DNA of 64,000 nucleotides, from the NCBI GenBank assembly GCA_937873655.1, contig CALMYQ010000201.1, forward strand, positions 1 through 64,000, in the 5' to 3' direction. The position numbers and the translations under genes were made by a program. Every line of letters starts with the position of its first letter. Within the stretch, counting starts at the first letter, position 1. Below are positions 46,804-55,431 of this stretch, piece after piece. This DNA comes from an uncultured Lewinella sp. Its GTDB lineage: Bacteria > Bacteroidota > Bacteroidia > Chitinophagales > Saprospiraceae. The notes below the pieces were generated by a model that was not told the origin of the DNA, did no database searches, and was given only the letters and a program-made list of their open reading frames with translations.

Positions 46804-48198
46804 TTACATATTAGCGCCGATGCTTTGCATCCTGCCGCTGTTGCGGCCCTGGATGCGGCCGGATTTCACCAGACCGTCATAACGGCGCATCAGCAAGTGG
46901 CTTTCAATCTGTTGGAGGGTATCCAATACAACACCGACCATGATCAGGAGCGACGTACCGCCAAAGAACTGTGCAAATCCCGTATTGACGCCGAACGCCC
47001 TGGCAATGGAGGGCAGGATGGCGATAAAGCCCAGGATAACCGCACCCGGCAGCGTGATCCGCGTAGTCACTGAGTCGATGAAGTCAGCCGTCGCCTTACC
47101 CGGTTTTACGCCCGGAATGAAAGCGTTCTGGCGCTTCAGGTATTCGGCGTACTGTGTCGGGTTCACCATAAGGGCGGTATAAACATACGTAAACGCCACC
47201 ACCATGATGAAGTAGATGATATTGTAGGGCGCTGAAGTGAAATCGTTCAGTGCGCGCAGGATCGGGTGCGCATTCAGGTCGCTTTGCTGACCGGCGATGA
47301 TCTGAGCGGCTACTGCCGGCAGGAACATCAGGGCCTGTGCAAAGATGATCGGCATCACACCTGCGGCGTTCACCTTCAACGGGATATAATCCCGCACACC
47401 CGAAGCCGGGATATTGGCGCTGCCGCGGCCCACCATCCGTTTGGCAAACTGGATGGGAATGCGCCGCACACCGATGACCACCATCACGGTCGCCATGATG
47501 ATACCGTAGAGCAGCGCCATTTCGACGATCAGGTTCAGGATCCGGCCTGCGCTGAACTGCGAGTTGATCTCGAAAGCGAAGGCAGCCGGAAGGGAGGCGA
47601 TGATACCGATGGTGATCAACAGGGAAACACCGTTGCCGATCCCTTTGTCCGTGATCCGTTCTCCCAACCACATGGCAAAAACAGTACCGGTGGAAAGGAT
47701 GATGATATTGGACAGCCAGAAGATCCCGTCCGGAACGCTGGGGTCGACCGCCGGGATGCCGTTGGCAGACATGCTCTTCACGTAGGAAAGATAGGTGCCG
47801 CCCTGAACCAGCGTAATGGCTACGGTAAGCATCCTGGTGATCTGGTTGACTTTCCGCCGCCCCGATTCGCCCTCTTTCTGCTGGAGGCGCTGGAAATAAG
47901 GCACCGCAAATCCCAGAAGCTGAATGATAATGGAGGCGGTGATATAGGGCATGATGCCCAAAGCCATGATGGACGCCTTTTTAAAAGCTCCACCCGTAAA
48001 GGTGTTGATCAGGCTGAGCAGGTCATTCCCGCTCGAACTTGATTTGATGGCTTCTTCCAGGATCGCCGGATTAATACCCGGCAAAACCACGAAGGAACCG
48101 AAACGGAAGACAAAAAGCAGCCCCAGGGTAAAAAGAATACGCTGGCGCAATTCCTTGATCTTCCAAATATTCTTGAGCGTATCAAAAAAACGTTTCAT
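46804..48198 (-). CDS. secY: Preprotein translocase subunit SecY
   Basis: SecY (464 residues) is the ten-helix channel of the Sec pathway in the inner membrane. The start MKRFFDTLKNIWKIKELRQRI and helices such as ILFTLGLLFVFRFGSFVVLPG are characteristic. It also contains the conserved plug region SLINTFTGGAFKKASIMALGIMPYI. It is nine bases after rplO and close to map. Required for exporting the island's secreted proteins, among others. Confidence 0.97.
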   Translation of the reverse strand: MKRFFDTLKNIWKIKELRQRILFTLGLLFVFRFGSFVVLPGINPAILEEAIKSSSSGNDLLSLINTFTGGAFKKASIMALGIMPYITASIIIQLLGFAVPYFQRLQQKEGESGRRKVNQITRMLTVAITLVQGGTYLSYVKSMSANGIPAVDPSVPDGIFWLSNIIILSTGTVFAMWLGERITDKGIGNGVSLLITIGIIASLPAAFAFEINSQFSAGRILNLIVEMALLYGIIMATVMVVIGVRRIPIQFAKRMVGRGSANIPASGVRDYIPLKVNAAGVMPIIFAQALMFLPAVAAQIIAGQQSDLNAHPILRALNDFTSAPYNIIYFIMVVAFTYVYTALMVNPTQYAEYLKRQNAFIPGVKPGKATADFIDSVTTRITLPGAVILGFIAILPSIARAFGVNTGFAQFFGGTSLLIMVGVVLDTLQQIESHLLMRRYDGLVKSGRIQGRNSGRMQSIGANM

Positions 48199-48207
48199 TG
48201 GTCAAAA

Positions 48208-48654
48208 TTAAACTAGATTAACAGTTCCGCCCAATCCTTCGATTGCAGCCTTTGCGCTTTCAGAAACGGCATGAACGCTAACCGACAACTTGGCGCCAAG
48301 TTTACCGTTACCCAGGACTTTCACCTTGTCGGCCTTCTTGGCATAACCCTTATCATTCAGAAAGCCGAGGTCGATCTCCGTCACACCGAATTTGTCGGCG
48401 ATATGCTGCAACTGCCCCAAATTAAACACAACAAATTCAACCCGGTTAGGGTTTTTGAAACCTACTTTGGGCAGGCGCATCTGGAGGGGCATCTGGCCGC
48501 CTTCGAAATTGCGCTTGTTCTTATGACCAGAACGCGACTTATCGCCTTTGTGGCCGCGGGTGGAAGTGCCTCCATGCCCGGAGCCTTGACCGCGGGCGAT
48601 CCGCTTGCGTTTCTTGACAGCACCTTTTGCCGGCCGTAAATGATGTAATTCCAT
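48208..48654 (-). CDS. rplO: 50S ribosomal protein L15
   Basis: L15 (148 residues) is an early large-subunit assembly protein. The glycine- and arginine-rich N-terminus (RIARGQGSGHGGTSTRGHKG) and the VGFKNPNRVEF segment identify it. Standard length, 39 bases from rpmD, directly before secY. Confidence 0.97.
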   Translation of the reverse strand: MELHHLRPAKGAVKKRKRIARGQGSGHGGTSTRGHKGDKSRSGHKNKRNFEGGQMPLQMRLPKVGFKNPNRVEFVVFNLGQLQHIADKFGVTEIDLGFLNDKGYAKKADKVKVLGNGKLGAKLSVSVHAVSESAKAAIEGLGGTVNLV

Positions 48655-48693
48655 TATCTTTTACTTTAAAGCATTTGTCAAACCATGCCTTTA

Positions 48694-48873
48694 TCAGGCG
48701 TTTTCCACTTTCACCAGATGAGCGACCTTGGCTACCATGCCCAGGATCTGGGGCGTAGCCTCATGCTCTACCGTGTGATTGATTTTGCGCAGGCCCAATG
48801 CTTTGATCGTTTCTTTCTGACGTTTCGGACGATCGATAGTGCTCTTGACCTGGGTTACTTTGATCTTAGCCAT
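48694..48873 (-). CDS. rpmD: 50S ribosomal protein L30
   Basis: A 59-residue protein, translated by hand: MAKIKVTQVKSTIDRPKRQ, then ETIKALGLRKINHTVEHEAT and ending AHLVKVENA. The TQVKSTIDRPKRQ and KALGLRKI motifs are those of L30. It fills the rpsE-rplO gap as in other spc operons. Confidence 0.94.
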   Translation of the reverse strand: MAKIKVTQVKSTIDRPKRQKETIKALGLRKINHTVEHEATPQILGMVAKVAHLVKVENA

Positions 48874-48917
48874 AATTTCCGATATTTTGCGCCGACCCGG
48901 AGGCCGGAGCGGAATAA

Positions 48918-49442
48918 TTATCCTTGAAATAATTTTTCCAGGGAAATGCCCCGCTGACGGGCCGTTTCCTGCGGGCTTTTCAGCTTGACCAGCGCATCGA
49001 TGGTAGCTTTGACCACGTTGTGCGGGTTGGAAGAGCCTTGCGATTTGGCCAATACGTTGTGGACCCCGGCAATTTCCAGCACAGCGCGCATGGCGCCGCC
49101 GGCGATAACGCCGGTACCGTCGGCAGCCGGCTTGATCAGGACTTTGCCTGCGCCGTATTTGCCTTTTTGCTCATGCGGGATCGTACCTTTGTACAGCGGT
49201 ACACGAACCAGGTTTTTCTTGGCGCTATCCATTGCTTTGGAAATAGCCTCGGATACGTCCCGGGCTTTACCCAAACCATGGCCGACAGCTCCTTTGCCGT
49301 CGCCGACTACAACGATGGCCGAAAAGCTGAAGGTACGACCGCCTTTGGTAACTTTAGCGACCCGGTTGAGGGCAACCAGTTTTTCTTTCAACTCTGTTTC
49401 GGCCGGTTTTACCCGGTTGGCCGTTGTATTTTTCTTAGCCAT
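48918..49442 (-). CDS. rpsE: 30S ribosomal protein S5
   Basis: S5 (174 residues) lines the mRNA entry tunnel and affects fidelity. The start has the usual N-terminal extension; the double-stranded-RNA-binding part includes RVAKVTKGGRTFSFSAIVVVGD and later GHGLGKARDVSEAI and GVHNVLAKSQGSSNPHN. Spectinomycin-region residues appear regular. It sits between rplR (24 bases) and rpmD. Confidence 0.97.
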   Translation of the reverse strand: MAKKNTTANRVKPAETELKEKLVALNRVAKVTKGGRTFSFSAIVVVGDGKGAVGHGLGKARDVSEAISKAMDSAKKNLVRVPLYKGTIPHEQKGKYGAGKVLIKPAADGTGVIAGGAMRAVLEIAGVHNVLAKSQGSSNPHNVVKATIDALVKLKSPQETARQRGISLEKLFQG

Positions 49443-49466
49443 TATGATATTGGTAGTTAATTCCGA

Positions 49467-49820
49467 TTAAAATTTAAGTCCGTTTTCCCTTGCGCCGTCG
49501 GCCAGGGCTTTTACCCTACCGTGATAGAGATAACCGCCGCGGTCAAAAACCACATCTTCGATCTTCAGTTGTTTGGCGCGATCAGCCAGCATTTTACCGA
49601 CTTCTTTAGCCTGATCCGACTTGGTTCCTTTAACCGGGAAGCCTTTTTCAAAAGAAGAAGCTGAAGCGACCGTATTGCCGCTGACATCATCGATCAACTG
49701 GCAATAGATGTATTTGTTGCTGCGAAAAACGCTCAGCCTCGGGCGCGATCCCGTTCCGGAGACTTTCTTGCGGATCCGGTAGTGGATCCTGCGCCTTTTA
49801 CCTTCTTTACCTAATTTCAT
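49467..49820 (-). CDS. rplR: 50S ribosomal protein L18
   Basis: L18 (117 residues) binds 5S rRNA. The sequence RRIHYRIRKKVSGTGSRPRL near the start and the SVFRSNKYIYCQLIDD segment are conserved. Normal length. The spacer to rplF upstream is 113 bases and contains no recognised feature. Confidence 0.97.
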   Translation of the reverse strand: MKLGKEGKRRRIHYRIRKKVSGTGSRPRLSVFRSNKYIYCQLIDDVSGNTVASASSFEKGFPVKGTKSDQAKEVGKMLADRAKQLKIEDVVFDRGGYLYHGRVKALADGARENGLKF

Positions 49821-49933
49821 GGTTGTTTAAAAATTATCGGCTTTAGTGTAGGGAAGGTTTTCCAAACCCAAAGCCCCGGATTAAACCATTTAATGCATTT
49901 TGAAACACAAACCTCTTCCCGAAGGAGATCGGC

Positions 49934-50500
49934 TTATTTCTTACCGCCTTTACCGGCTGATTTACCGGCTTTGCGGCGGATTTGTTCGCCGACGAAACGG
50001 ATACCTTTGCCTTTGTAGGGTTCCGGTTTCCGGAAGGAGCGAATCTTGGCAGCGACCTGACCGATCAGTTGTTTGTCCGTGCTTTCCAGGCGGATCACAG
50101 GGTTTTTACCCTTTTCGGTAACAGTCGAAACCTTCACCTCATCCGGCAGATAGAACCAGATGGGGTGCGAGTAACCGATGATCAGTTCGAGCATATTGCC
50201 CTGGTTGCTGGCGCGGTAACCCACACCCACCAGTTCGAGTTCCTTTACATATCCATTGGCGACGCCTTCCACCATGTTGTTCACCAATGCGCGGTATAAT
50301 CCGTGCATGGAGCGATGGCGCTTGCTGTCGGTCGGCCTGGAGAGGCTCACTTCGTTTCCATCGATCGACAGTTCGATATCCGGATCCACCTGCTGAGCCA
50401 ATTCTCCTTTAGGTCCTTTGACTTTGACCATGTTCCCTTTTGAAACGTCCAGCGTGACGTTGGTGGGAAGTGCAATCGGAGATTTTCCAACTCTTGACAT
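49934..50500 (-). CDS. rplF: 50S ribosomal protein L6
   Basis: L6 (188 residues) lies at the base of the L7/L12 stalk near the GTPase centre. MSRVGKSPIALPTNVTL, RALVNNMVEGV and the C-terminal KPEPYKGKGIRFVGE are diagnostic. A lysine/glycine tail closes it. It lies 28 bases after rpsH. Confidence 0.97.
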   Translation of the reverse strand: MSRVGKSPIALPTNVTLDVSKGNMVKVKGPKGELAQQVDPDIELSIDGNEVSLSRPTDSKRHRSMHGLYRALVNNMVEGVANGYVKELELVGVGYRASNQGNMLELIIGYSHPIWFYLPDEVKVSTVTEKGKNPVIRLESTDKQLIGQVAAKIRSFRKPEPYKGKGIRFVGEQIRRKAGKSAGKGGKK

Positions 50501-50528
50501 GGTATTTTGATTTTAACCGTTCAAACAA

Positions 50529-50939
50529 TTAATATACGTAGCAAAGGACTTCGCCTCCGACATTCATGGCGCGCGCCTGCTTATCGGTCATCACACCCCG
50601 TGAAGTGGATACGATAGCGACACCCAATCCGTTGATGATGCGCGGCAGGTCAGTTGCTTTGGAATAGTTCCGAAGTCCGGGCTTGCTGATCCGGCCAAGT
50701 TCCCGGATAACGGGTTTCCTGGTCAGCGGGTCGTATTTCAGGGCGATCTTGATGGTACCCTGGGTGCCTTTCCCGACTTCGTCGTCGAATTTGTATTTCA
50801 AAATAAATCCCTGATCATAAAGGATCTCCGTGATCCTTTTTTTCAGTTTGGAAGCAGGGATTTCAACGATGCGGTGACCCGCGCTTTGAGCGTTTCGAAT
50901 TCGGGTCAAATAATCTGCAATAGGATCCGTTACGGCCAT
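50529..50939 (-). CDS. rpsH: 30S ribosomal protein S8
   Basis: S8 (136 residues) binds the central domain of 16S rRNA. The start DPIADYLTRIRNAQSAGH and the final STSRGVMTDKQARAMNVGGE match. In other bacteria S8 represses the spc operon; the target site was not searched. Separated from rpsN by 103 bases. Confidence 0.97.
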   Translation of the reverse strand: MAVTDPIADYLTRIRNAQSAGHRIVEIPASKLKKRITEILYDQGFILKYKFDDEVGKGTQGTIKIALKYDPLTRKPVIRELGRISKPGLRNYSKATDLPRIINGLGVAIVSTSRGVMTDKQARAMNVGGEVLCYVY

Positions 50940-51042
50940 TTTAATTGCATTGCGCCAGCGGGTTTTCCGGAGGAGTTTCCAGAACCTGGCCGACTATTGA
51001 GGAAAAATCGTTAAACTATTCGGATAAGAAGCCGGCAACTTT

Positions 51043-51312
51043 TTACCAGCTTGCTTTGGTGATACCCGGAATTTTGCCGTCGAGGGCCATTTGGCGGAAT
51101 TTCACCCGGCAAAGTCCGAATTTGCGCATATACCCCTTTGGGCGACCGGTCAGTTGACAGCGGTTGTGAAGCCTGATGGGGTTGGAGTTGCGCGGCAGTT
51201 TGTCGAGCTCATCCCAGAGCCCGTCTTCCTTCAGGCGCTTGCGCAGGTCAGCGTATTTGGCCACCATTCTGGCCCTTTTGTTCTCGCGGGCAATCAATGA
51301 TTTTCTTGCCAT
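51043..51312 (-). CDS. rpsN: 30S ribosomal protein S14
   Basis: S14 (89 residues) of the longer, zinc-free type: MARKSLIARENKRARMVAKYADLR and LHNRCQLTGRPKGYMRKFGL with only two cysteines instead of a zinc cluster. It follows rplE by eight bases. Confidence 0.96.
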   Translation of the reverse strand: MARKSLIARENKRARMVAKYADLRKRLKEDGLWDELDKLPRNSNPIRLHNRCQLTGRPKGYMRKFGLCRVKFRQMALDGKIPGITKASW

Positions 51313-51320
51313 GACACAAA

Positions 51321-51881
51321 TTAATTTTTCTGGTTGTTCTTGAACGGCAGGCCGAGCAACTTCAGCAGGGCGAGGGCCTCAGCGTCCGTTTTGGCTGACG
51401 TTACAAAGGTAATGTCCAACCCGGTGATCTTGCTGACCTTGTCCAGGTCGATTTCCGGGAAGATAATATGTTCGGTGACACCCATGGAGTAGTTACCACG
51501 GCCGTCGAAGCTTTTGTCATTGATCCCGCGGAAGTCGCGCACACGCGGCAGGGCCACGTTGATCAGCCTTTCCAGGAATTCGAACATGCGTTCCTTGCGA
51601 AGGGTTACGCGCGCGCCGATGGTCATTCCTTCCCTCAGTTTGAAGTTGGAAATGGAATTGCGCGCTTTGGTCGGAACGGCTTTCTGACCGGCGATCATAG
51701 TAAGTTCCGCCAGAGCGTTTTCGACCATTTTCTTATCCTGCGTTGCGCCGCCGACACCCTGGTTGATACAGATTTTCTGCAATTTGGGTACCTGCATGAT
51801 GGTTTCATAACCGAATTGCTCCATCAAAGCAGGGACGACTTCCTCGCGGTATTTCTTCTGAAATGTAGGCTTTAAGCTCAT
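51321..51881 (-). CDS. rplE: 50S ribosomal protein L5
   Basis: L5 (186 residues) binds 5S rRNA and the P-site tRNA region. Key stretches: PKLQKICINQGVGGATQDKK and VRDFRGINDKSFDGRGNYSM. The ATG at 51881 overlaps the rplX stop as TGATG, so the two are translationally coupled; a GTG one codon upstream is the alternative. Confidence 0.97.
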   Translation of the reverse strand: MSLKPTFQKKYREEVVPALMEQFGYETIMQVPKLQKICINQGVGGATQDKKMVENALAELTMIAGQKAVPTKARNSISNFKLREGMTIGARVTLRKERMFEFLERLINVALPRVRDFRGINDKSFDGRGNYSMGVTEHIIFPEIDLDKVSKITGLDITFVTSAKTDAEALALLKLLGLPFKNNQKN

Positions 51882-52234
51882 CACTTGATAATTTCTCCAG
51901 ATTTTTTAGCAAATCGAACGGTCTTGCCGTTTTCGCCAACCGTCCTTCCGACGCGGGTAGGTTCTCCCGATTTGGGGTCAACCACCATCAGGTTGGAGAT
52001 GTGGATCGGAGCGGTAATTTCGTTGATGCCGCCCGGGCTGGTTTGGGTGGGCTTGGAGTGTTTTTTGCGAATGTTCACTCCATCAACGATGGCACGGTTT
52101 TCGGTGGGGAGCACTTCGAGAACTTCCCTGACCTTTGACCTATCCCGGTAAGCGCCTGCGATCACGACGACCTTGTCGCCTTTTTTGATCTTGAGCTTGG
52201 GAGCGAATCGATTTTGTTTGCCTTTATTTGCCAT
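51881..52234 (-). CDS. rplX: 50S ribosomal protein L24
   Basis: L24 (117 residues) starts assembly of the large subunit. The start MANKGKQNRFAPKLKIKKGD at ATG 52234 is chosen because the frame upstream overlaps rplN by over 100 bases and has no L24 character. The KOW motif KKGDKVVVIAGAYRDRSK is intact. Coupled to rplE through the overlapping TGATG. Confidence 0.95.
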   Translation of the reverse strand: MANKGKQNRFAPKLKIKKGDKVVVIAGAYRDRSKVREVLEVLPTENRAIVDGVNIRKKHSKPTQTSPGGINEITAPIHISNLMVVDPKSGEPTRVGRTVGENGKTVRFAKKSGEIIK

Positions 52235-52274
52235 TTTGCTTAAATTAATGCGGTGTATCCGGTTGAACGGACAA

Positions 52275-52640
52275 TCACAATACTTCCGGAGCCAGTGAAA
52301 CGATCCGCATGAAGTCTTTTTCACGCAGTTCGCGGGCAACGGGGCCAAAAATACGGGTTCCGCGCGGTTCGTCTGCTGCATTGAGCAGTACGCAGGCGTT
52401 GTCGTCGAAGCGGATATAGGAACCGTCTCTGCGGCGGATCGCCTTTTTGGTTCTAACGATAACGGCTTTCGAAACAGCGCCTTTTTTAATGCCGCCCGGC
52501 GTAGCGTCTTTCACCGAGACGACAATTTTGTCGCCTATCGACGCATAACGGCGTTTGGAGCCGCCTAAAACCCGGATGCAAAGCACCTCTTTTGCGCCGC
52601 TGTTATCGGCTACTCGAAGCCTGGATTCTTGCTGTATCAT
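52275..52640 (-). CDS. rplN: 50S ribosomal protein L14
   Basis: L14 (121 residues) forms an intersubunit bridge. MIQQESRLRVADNSGAKEVL and IFGPVARELREKDFMRIVSL are the family signatures. 75 bases after rpsQ, 40 before rplX. Confidence 0.97.
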   Translation of the reverse strand: MIQQESRLRVADNSGAKEVLCIRVLGGSKRRYASIGDKIVVSVKDATPGGIKKGAVSKAVIVRTKKAIRRRDGSYIRFDDNACVLLNAADEPRGTRIFGPVARELREKDFMRIVSLAPEVL

Positions 52641-52715
52641 GACGCTTTAACAGTTTAACGTTGAAATTATCGTTCCTGCATGCGGTAAAATAAGTGCAGC
52701 GGCAGGCAACGGGCA

Positions 52716-52973
52716 TTATTTTGCTCTTTCAATGATTTCGACCAAACGCCAGCGTTTCAGTTTGCTCAGCGGACGGGTCTCCATGATGCGGACCGTATCC
52801 CCTACGTTGCAATCGTTCTTTTCGTCATGAGCCATGAACTTCTTGGTCTTTTTGACGAACTTGCCGTAGATCGGGTGACGAAGTCGACGTTCGACGGAAA
52901 CAGAAATGGTTTTATCCATTTTGCTGCTGGTAACGATGCCGATCCGCGTTTTCCTAAGATTTCTTTCTGTCAT
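52716..52973 (-). CDS. rpsQ: 30S ribosomal protein S17
   Basis: S17 (85 residues) is a primary 16S rRNA-binding OB-fold protein. RKTRIGIVTSSKMDKTISV and the RMRMETRPLSKLK-like ending (IMETRPLSKLKRWRLVEI) identify it. It follows rpmC by 21 bases. Confidence 0.96.
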   Translation of the reverse strand: MTERNLRKTRIGIVTSSKMDKTISVSVERRLRHPIYGKFVKKTKKFMAHDEKNDCNVGDTVRIMETRPLSKLKRWRLVEIIERAK

Positions 52974-52994
52974 TGTCTGAAATTTTGATCCGCC

Positions 52995-53255
52995 TTATTT
53001 GCGTTTTCTCCTGGCGACAATTTTGGTCCGCTTGGCCAGGTCCTGTCCGGACATACCAGCCAGCTCCCGGCGGCGCATTTCCGTACGGATGCGCGCAATA
53101 TCACGGCGCACTTCGCGAAGCTTGAGCGGATTATCCATACCTTTCACCGCATGGTCGAACCGCATTTTCTGGTATTGCGCTTCCGTAGCTTCAAGCTCGC
53201 TGAGCAGATCTGCGTCTGCAAATTCCTGAAGCTCTTTGAATTTATCGCTTGCCAT
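52995..53255 (-). CDS. rpmC: 50S ribosomal protein L29
   Basis: L29 (86 residues) sits at the tunnel exit where trigger factor and SRP dock. It has FKELQEFADADLLSELEATE and the KLREVRRDIARIRTEMRRRE helix. It is about 20 residues longer than the usual 63-68, with a basic C-terminal extension (KRTKIVARRKRK). Confidence 0.94.
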   Translation of the reverse strand: MASDKFKELQEFADADLLSELEATEAQYQKMRFDHAVKGMDNPLKLREVRRDIARIRTEMRRRELAGMSGQDLAKRTKIVARRKRK

Positions 53256-53287
53256 TATATTAATTATTGACTTTCAACAACTTAAAA

Positions 53288-53707
53288 TCAACCGGCGTAA
53301 TCCGGTCGGGTGACGAACCTGGTCAGCACAGGCAATTTCTGGGCAGCAAGGCGCAGGGCTTCCTGAGCGATCTCCTGAGAAACGCCGTCAATTTCAAACA
53401 TGATCCTTCCGGGTTGCACCAGTGCGACATAGTGATCGAGCGCACCTTTACCTTTACCCATCCGAACCTCCTGAGGCTTCCTGGTCACCGGTTTATCCGG
53501 GAAAATACGGATCCAGACCTTTCCTTCCCTTTTCATATAGCGGGTCATGGCTATACGGGCAGCTTCGATCTGGCGGTTGGTGATCCAGGCCTCATCCAGG
53601 CTCTTCAGGCCAAAAGACCCAAAGGCCACGGTACTTCCGCGGTAGGCAAGGCCAGTATTCCGTCCTTTCTGCTGCTTGCGGTATTTTGTTCTTTTCGGCT
53701 GTAACAT
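53288..53707 (-). CDS. rplP: 50S ribosomal protein L16
   Basis: L16 (139 residues) supports the A-site of the peptidyl transferase centre. MLQPKRTKYRKQQKGRN at the start and WIRIFPDKPVTRKPQEVRMG in the middle are diagnostic. A 128-base gap to rpsC upstream, which is unusually long here, holds a TACCTTTG box. Confidence 0.97.
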   Translation of the reverse strand: MLQPKRTKYRKQQKGRNTGLAYRGSTVAFGSFGLKSLDEAWITNRQIEAARIAMTRYMKREGKVWIRIFPDKPVTRKPQEVRMGKGKGALDHYVALVQPGRIMFEIDGVSQEIAQEALRLAAQKLPVLTRFVTRPDYAG

Positions 53708-53775
53708 TTGCCTGAAATTTTACACTTCCTGAACTGGAAAACCGTCCTGAAAAACAGGGTTCCAAAAAAGCCCCG

Positions 53776-53783
53776 CAAAGGTA
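53776..53783 (-). promoter_or_regulatory. Candidate -7 box between rpsC and rplP
   Basis: The minus strand reads TACCTTTG (TAnnTTTG) 68 bases before the rplP start, in the longest gap of the S10 part. The nearest upstream TTG is 24 bases away, wider than usual, so it is weak alone. Confidence 0.4.
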
Positions 53784-53835
53784 CGGCAATTTCCCAAAAT
53801 ATTATTTCAATTAAGGTCGATTTTTTTAATAAAAA

Positions 53836-54627
53836 TCAACGATCGCGGTCATTGCGGTCACGACGGCCCCCGCCGCTGCCACCTCTTCCGCCTCTTCCGC
53901 CACGGCGGCCTCCCCTATCCTGACGGTCACCGCGTTCGCGATCACCGCCGCCGCTGCCGGTTTCCTTCTTGGTCACACCAACGTGGGGAGACAGGTCGCG
54001 TTTGCCGAGCACTTCACCTTTGCACAACCAGACCTTGATACCGATAATGCCGTAAACGGTAAGGGCTTCCTTGAGGGAATAGTCGATATCGGCGCGGAAG
54101 GTATGCAGGGGCGTACGGCCTTCTTTGAACTCTTCGGACCTGGACATGTCGGCGCCGTTCAGACGGCCGGAGATCCTCACCTTGATGCCTTCGGCTCCGG
54201 CCCGCATTGTGGACTGGATGGCCATTTTGATGGCACGGCGGTAGTTGATCCTGGCTTCAAGCTGTTTGGCGACGGATTCCGCGACGATGGCAGCATCCAG
54301 TTCGGGCTTCCGGATCTCTACGATATTGATCTGGACGTCCTTACCTGTGAGTTTTTTCAGCTCTTCGCGGATGCGATCCACTTCCTGGCCGCCTTTACCG
54401 ATGATGATACCGGGGCGGGAGGTGTGGATAGTCACCGTGATCCGCTTCAGCGTCCGTTCGATGATAATGCGAGCGATACCGCCTTTGGGGATACGGGCAT
54501 CGAGATAGACGCGGATTTTTTCATCCTCGACGACTTTCTGGCCGAAATCCTTGTCGGCAAACCAGTTGGATTCCCATCCCCTGATGATGCCTAAGCGGTT
54601 ACCTATTGGATTTGTCTTTTGACCCAT
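53836..54627 (-). CDS. rpsC: 30S ribosomal protein S3 with RG-rich tail
   Basis: S3 (263 residues) binds mRNA at the entry tunnel. MGQKTNPIGNRLGIIRGWES, the KH-domain GPRPGIIIGKGGQEV-like RPGIIIGKGGQEVDRI, and the DYSLKEALTVYGIIGIKVWL segment show the core. The last about 40 residues are almost all Gly, Arg and Asp with RGG-like repeats, which is longer than in most S3 and looks like an RNA-binding tail. Followed by a 128-base gap and rplP. Confidence 0.96.
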   Translation of the reverse strand: MGQKTNPIGNRLGIIRGWESNWFADKDFGQKVVEDEKIRVYLDARIPKGGIARIIIERTLKRITVTIHTSRPGIIIGKGGQEVDRIREELKKLTGKDVQINIVEIRKPELDAAIVAESVAKQLEARINYRRAIKMAIQSTMRAGAEGIKVRISGRLNGADMSRSEEFKEGRTPLHTFRADIDYSLKEALTVYGIIGIKVWLCKGEVLGKRDLSPHVGVTKKETGSGGGDRERGDRQDRGGRRGGRGGRGGSGGGRRDRNDRDR

Positions 54628-54653
54628 TATGAGAAAATTGGTAGAAATTTATA

Positions 54654-55055
54654 TTAATCTTCCGATTCTTCCGTTGCATCAACGGCGACTACGCCTTCGG
54701 TGGCGAGCGGTTTGCGATTCTCAACGACCAACGTAACGTGGTTGGTGCGTTTGCGAATGCGGTGCGCGCGGCCGTGTGGTGCAGGGCGGATGCGTTTCAG
54801 CATGGCGCCCTCGTCAGAAAAGGCCAGTTTGACCACCAGATTGTAGTCATCGGCGCTTTCGGAGCCGCCGGCTTTGTTCTCCCAGTTGGAAATAGCCGAC
54901 AAGAGCAGTTTTTCCACCCAGATAGCCCCTTCCCGCTTGCTATAGCGCAGAATAGCCAACGCGTCGTCAACGCGCTTACCCCGAATGTTATCAACGATCA
55001 GCCTCATCTTGCGGGCCGACATCGGGATGTTCTTCAATTTAGCTACTGCTTCCAT
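54654..55055 (-). CDS. rplV: 50S ribosomal protein L22
   Basis: L22 (133 residues) lines the exit tunnel with a beta-hairpin. MSARKMRLIVDNIRGKRVDD and PHGRAHRIRKRTNHVTLVV are conserved. The C-terminus has a short acidic tail (ATEESED). 60 bases separate it from rpsS. Confidence 0.97.
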   Translation of the reverse strand: MEAVAKLKNIPMSARKMRLIVDNIRGKRVDDALAILRYSKREGAIWVEKLLLSAISNWENKAGGSESADDYNLVVKLAFSDEGAMLKRIRPAPHGRAHRIRKRTNHVTLVVENRKPLATEGVVAVDATEESED

Positions 55056-55115
55056 TTTACTTCAAAATTATACGGTGCGGCCACCTTGAAACTGCCGGCG
55101 ACCTGTATAAAAAAA

Positions 55116-55385
55116 TTATTTCTTGCGGTTGCCCGAGTGCCCTTTAAAGTTGCGGGTCGGTGCGAATTCGCCCAGTTTGTGTCCTACCATGTTTTCCGTT
55201 ACGAAAACAGGGACGAAGGTCTTGCCGTTGTGAACGGCGATGGTTTCGCCGACCATATCCGGAACGATCATGGAGGCTCTGGACCAGGTCTTGATCACTG
55301 TTTTCCTATTGGATTCTTTGGCTTTCAGGACTTTGTCCATCAGCTTGTGGAACACGTAAGGGCCTTTTTTGATTGATCTTGCCAT
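55116..55385 (-). CDS. rpsS: 30S ribosomal protein S19
   Basis: S19 (89 residues) forms the 30S head with S13. MARSIKKGPYVFHKLMDKVL and the GHKLGEFAPTRNFKGHSG end are diagnostic. 46 bases after rplB. Confidence 0.97.
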   Translation of the reverse strand: MARSIKKGPYVFHKLMDKVLKAKESNRKTVIKTWSRASMIVPDMVGETIAVHNGKTFVPVFVTENMVGHKLGEFAPTRNFKGHSGNRKK

Positions 55386-55431
55386 TGCTGAAAATCACTT
55401 TAAAGAATATCAGGAAATCCTGTTCTGTCAA

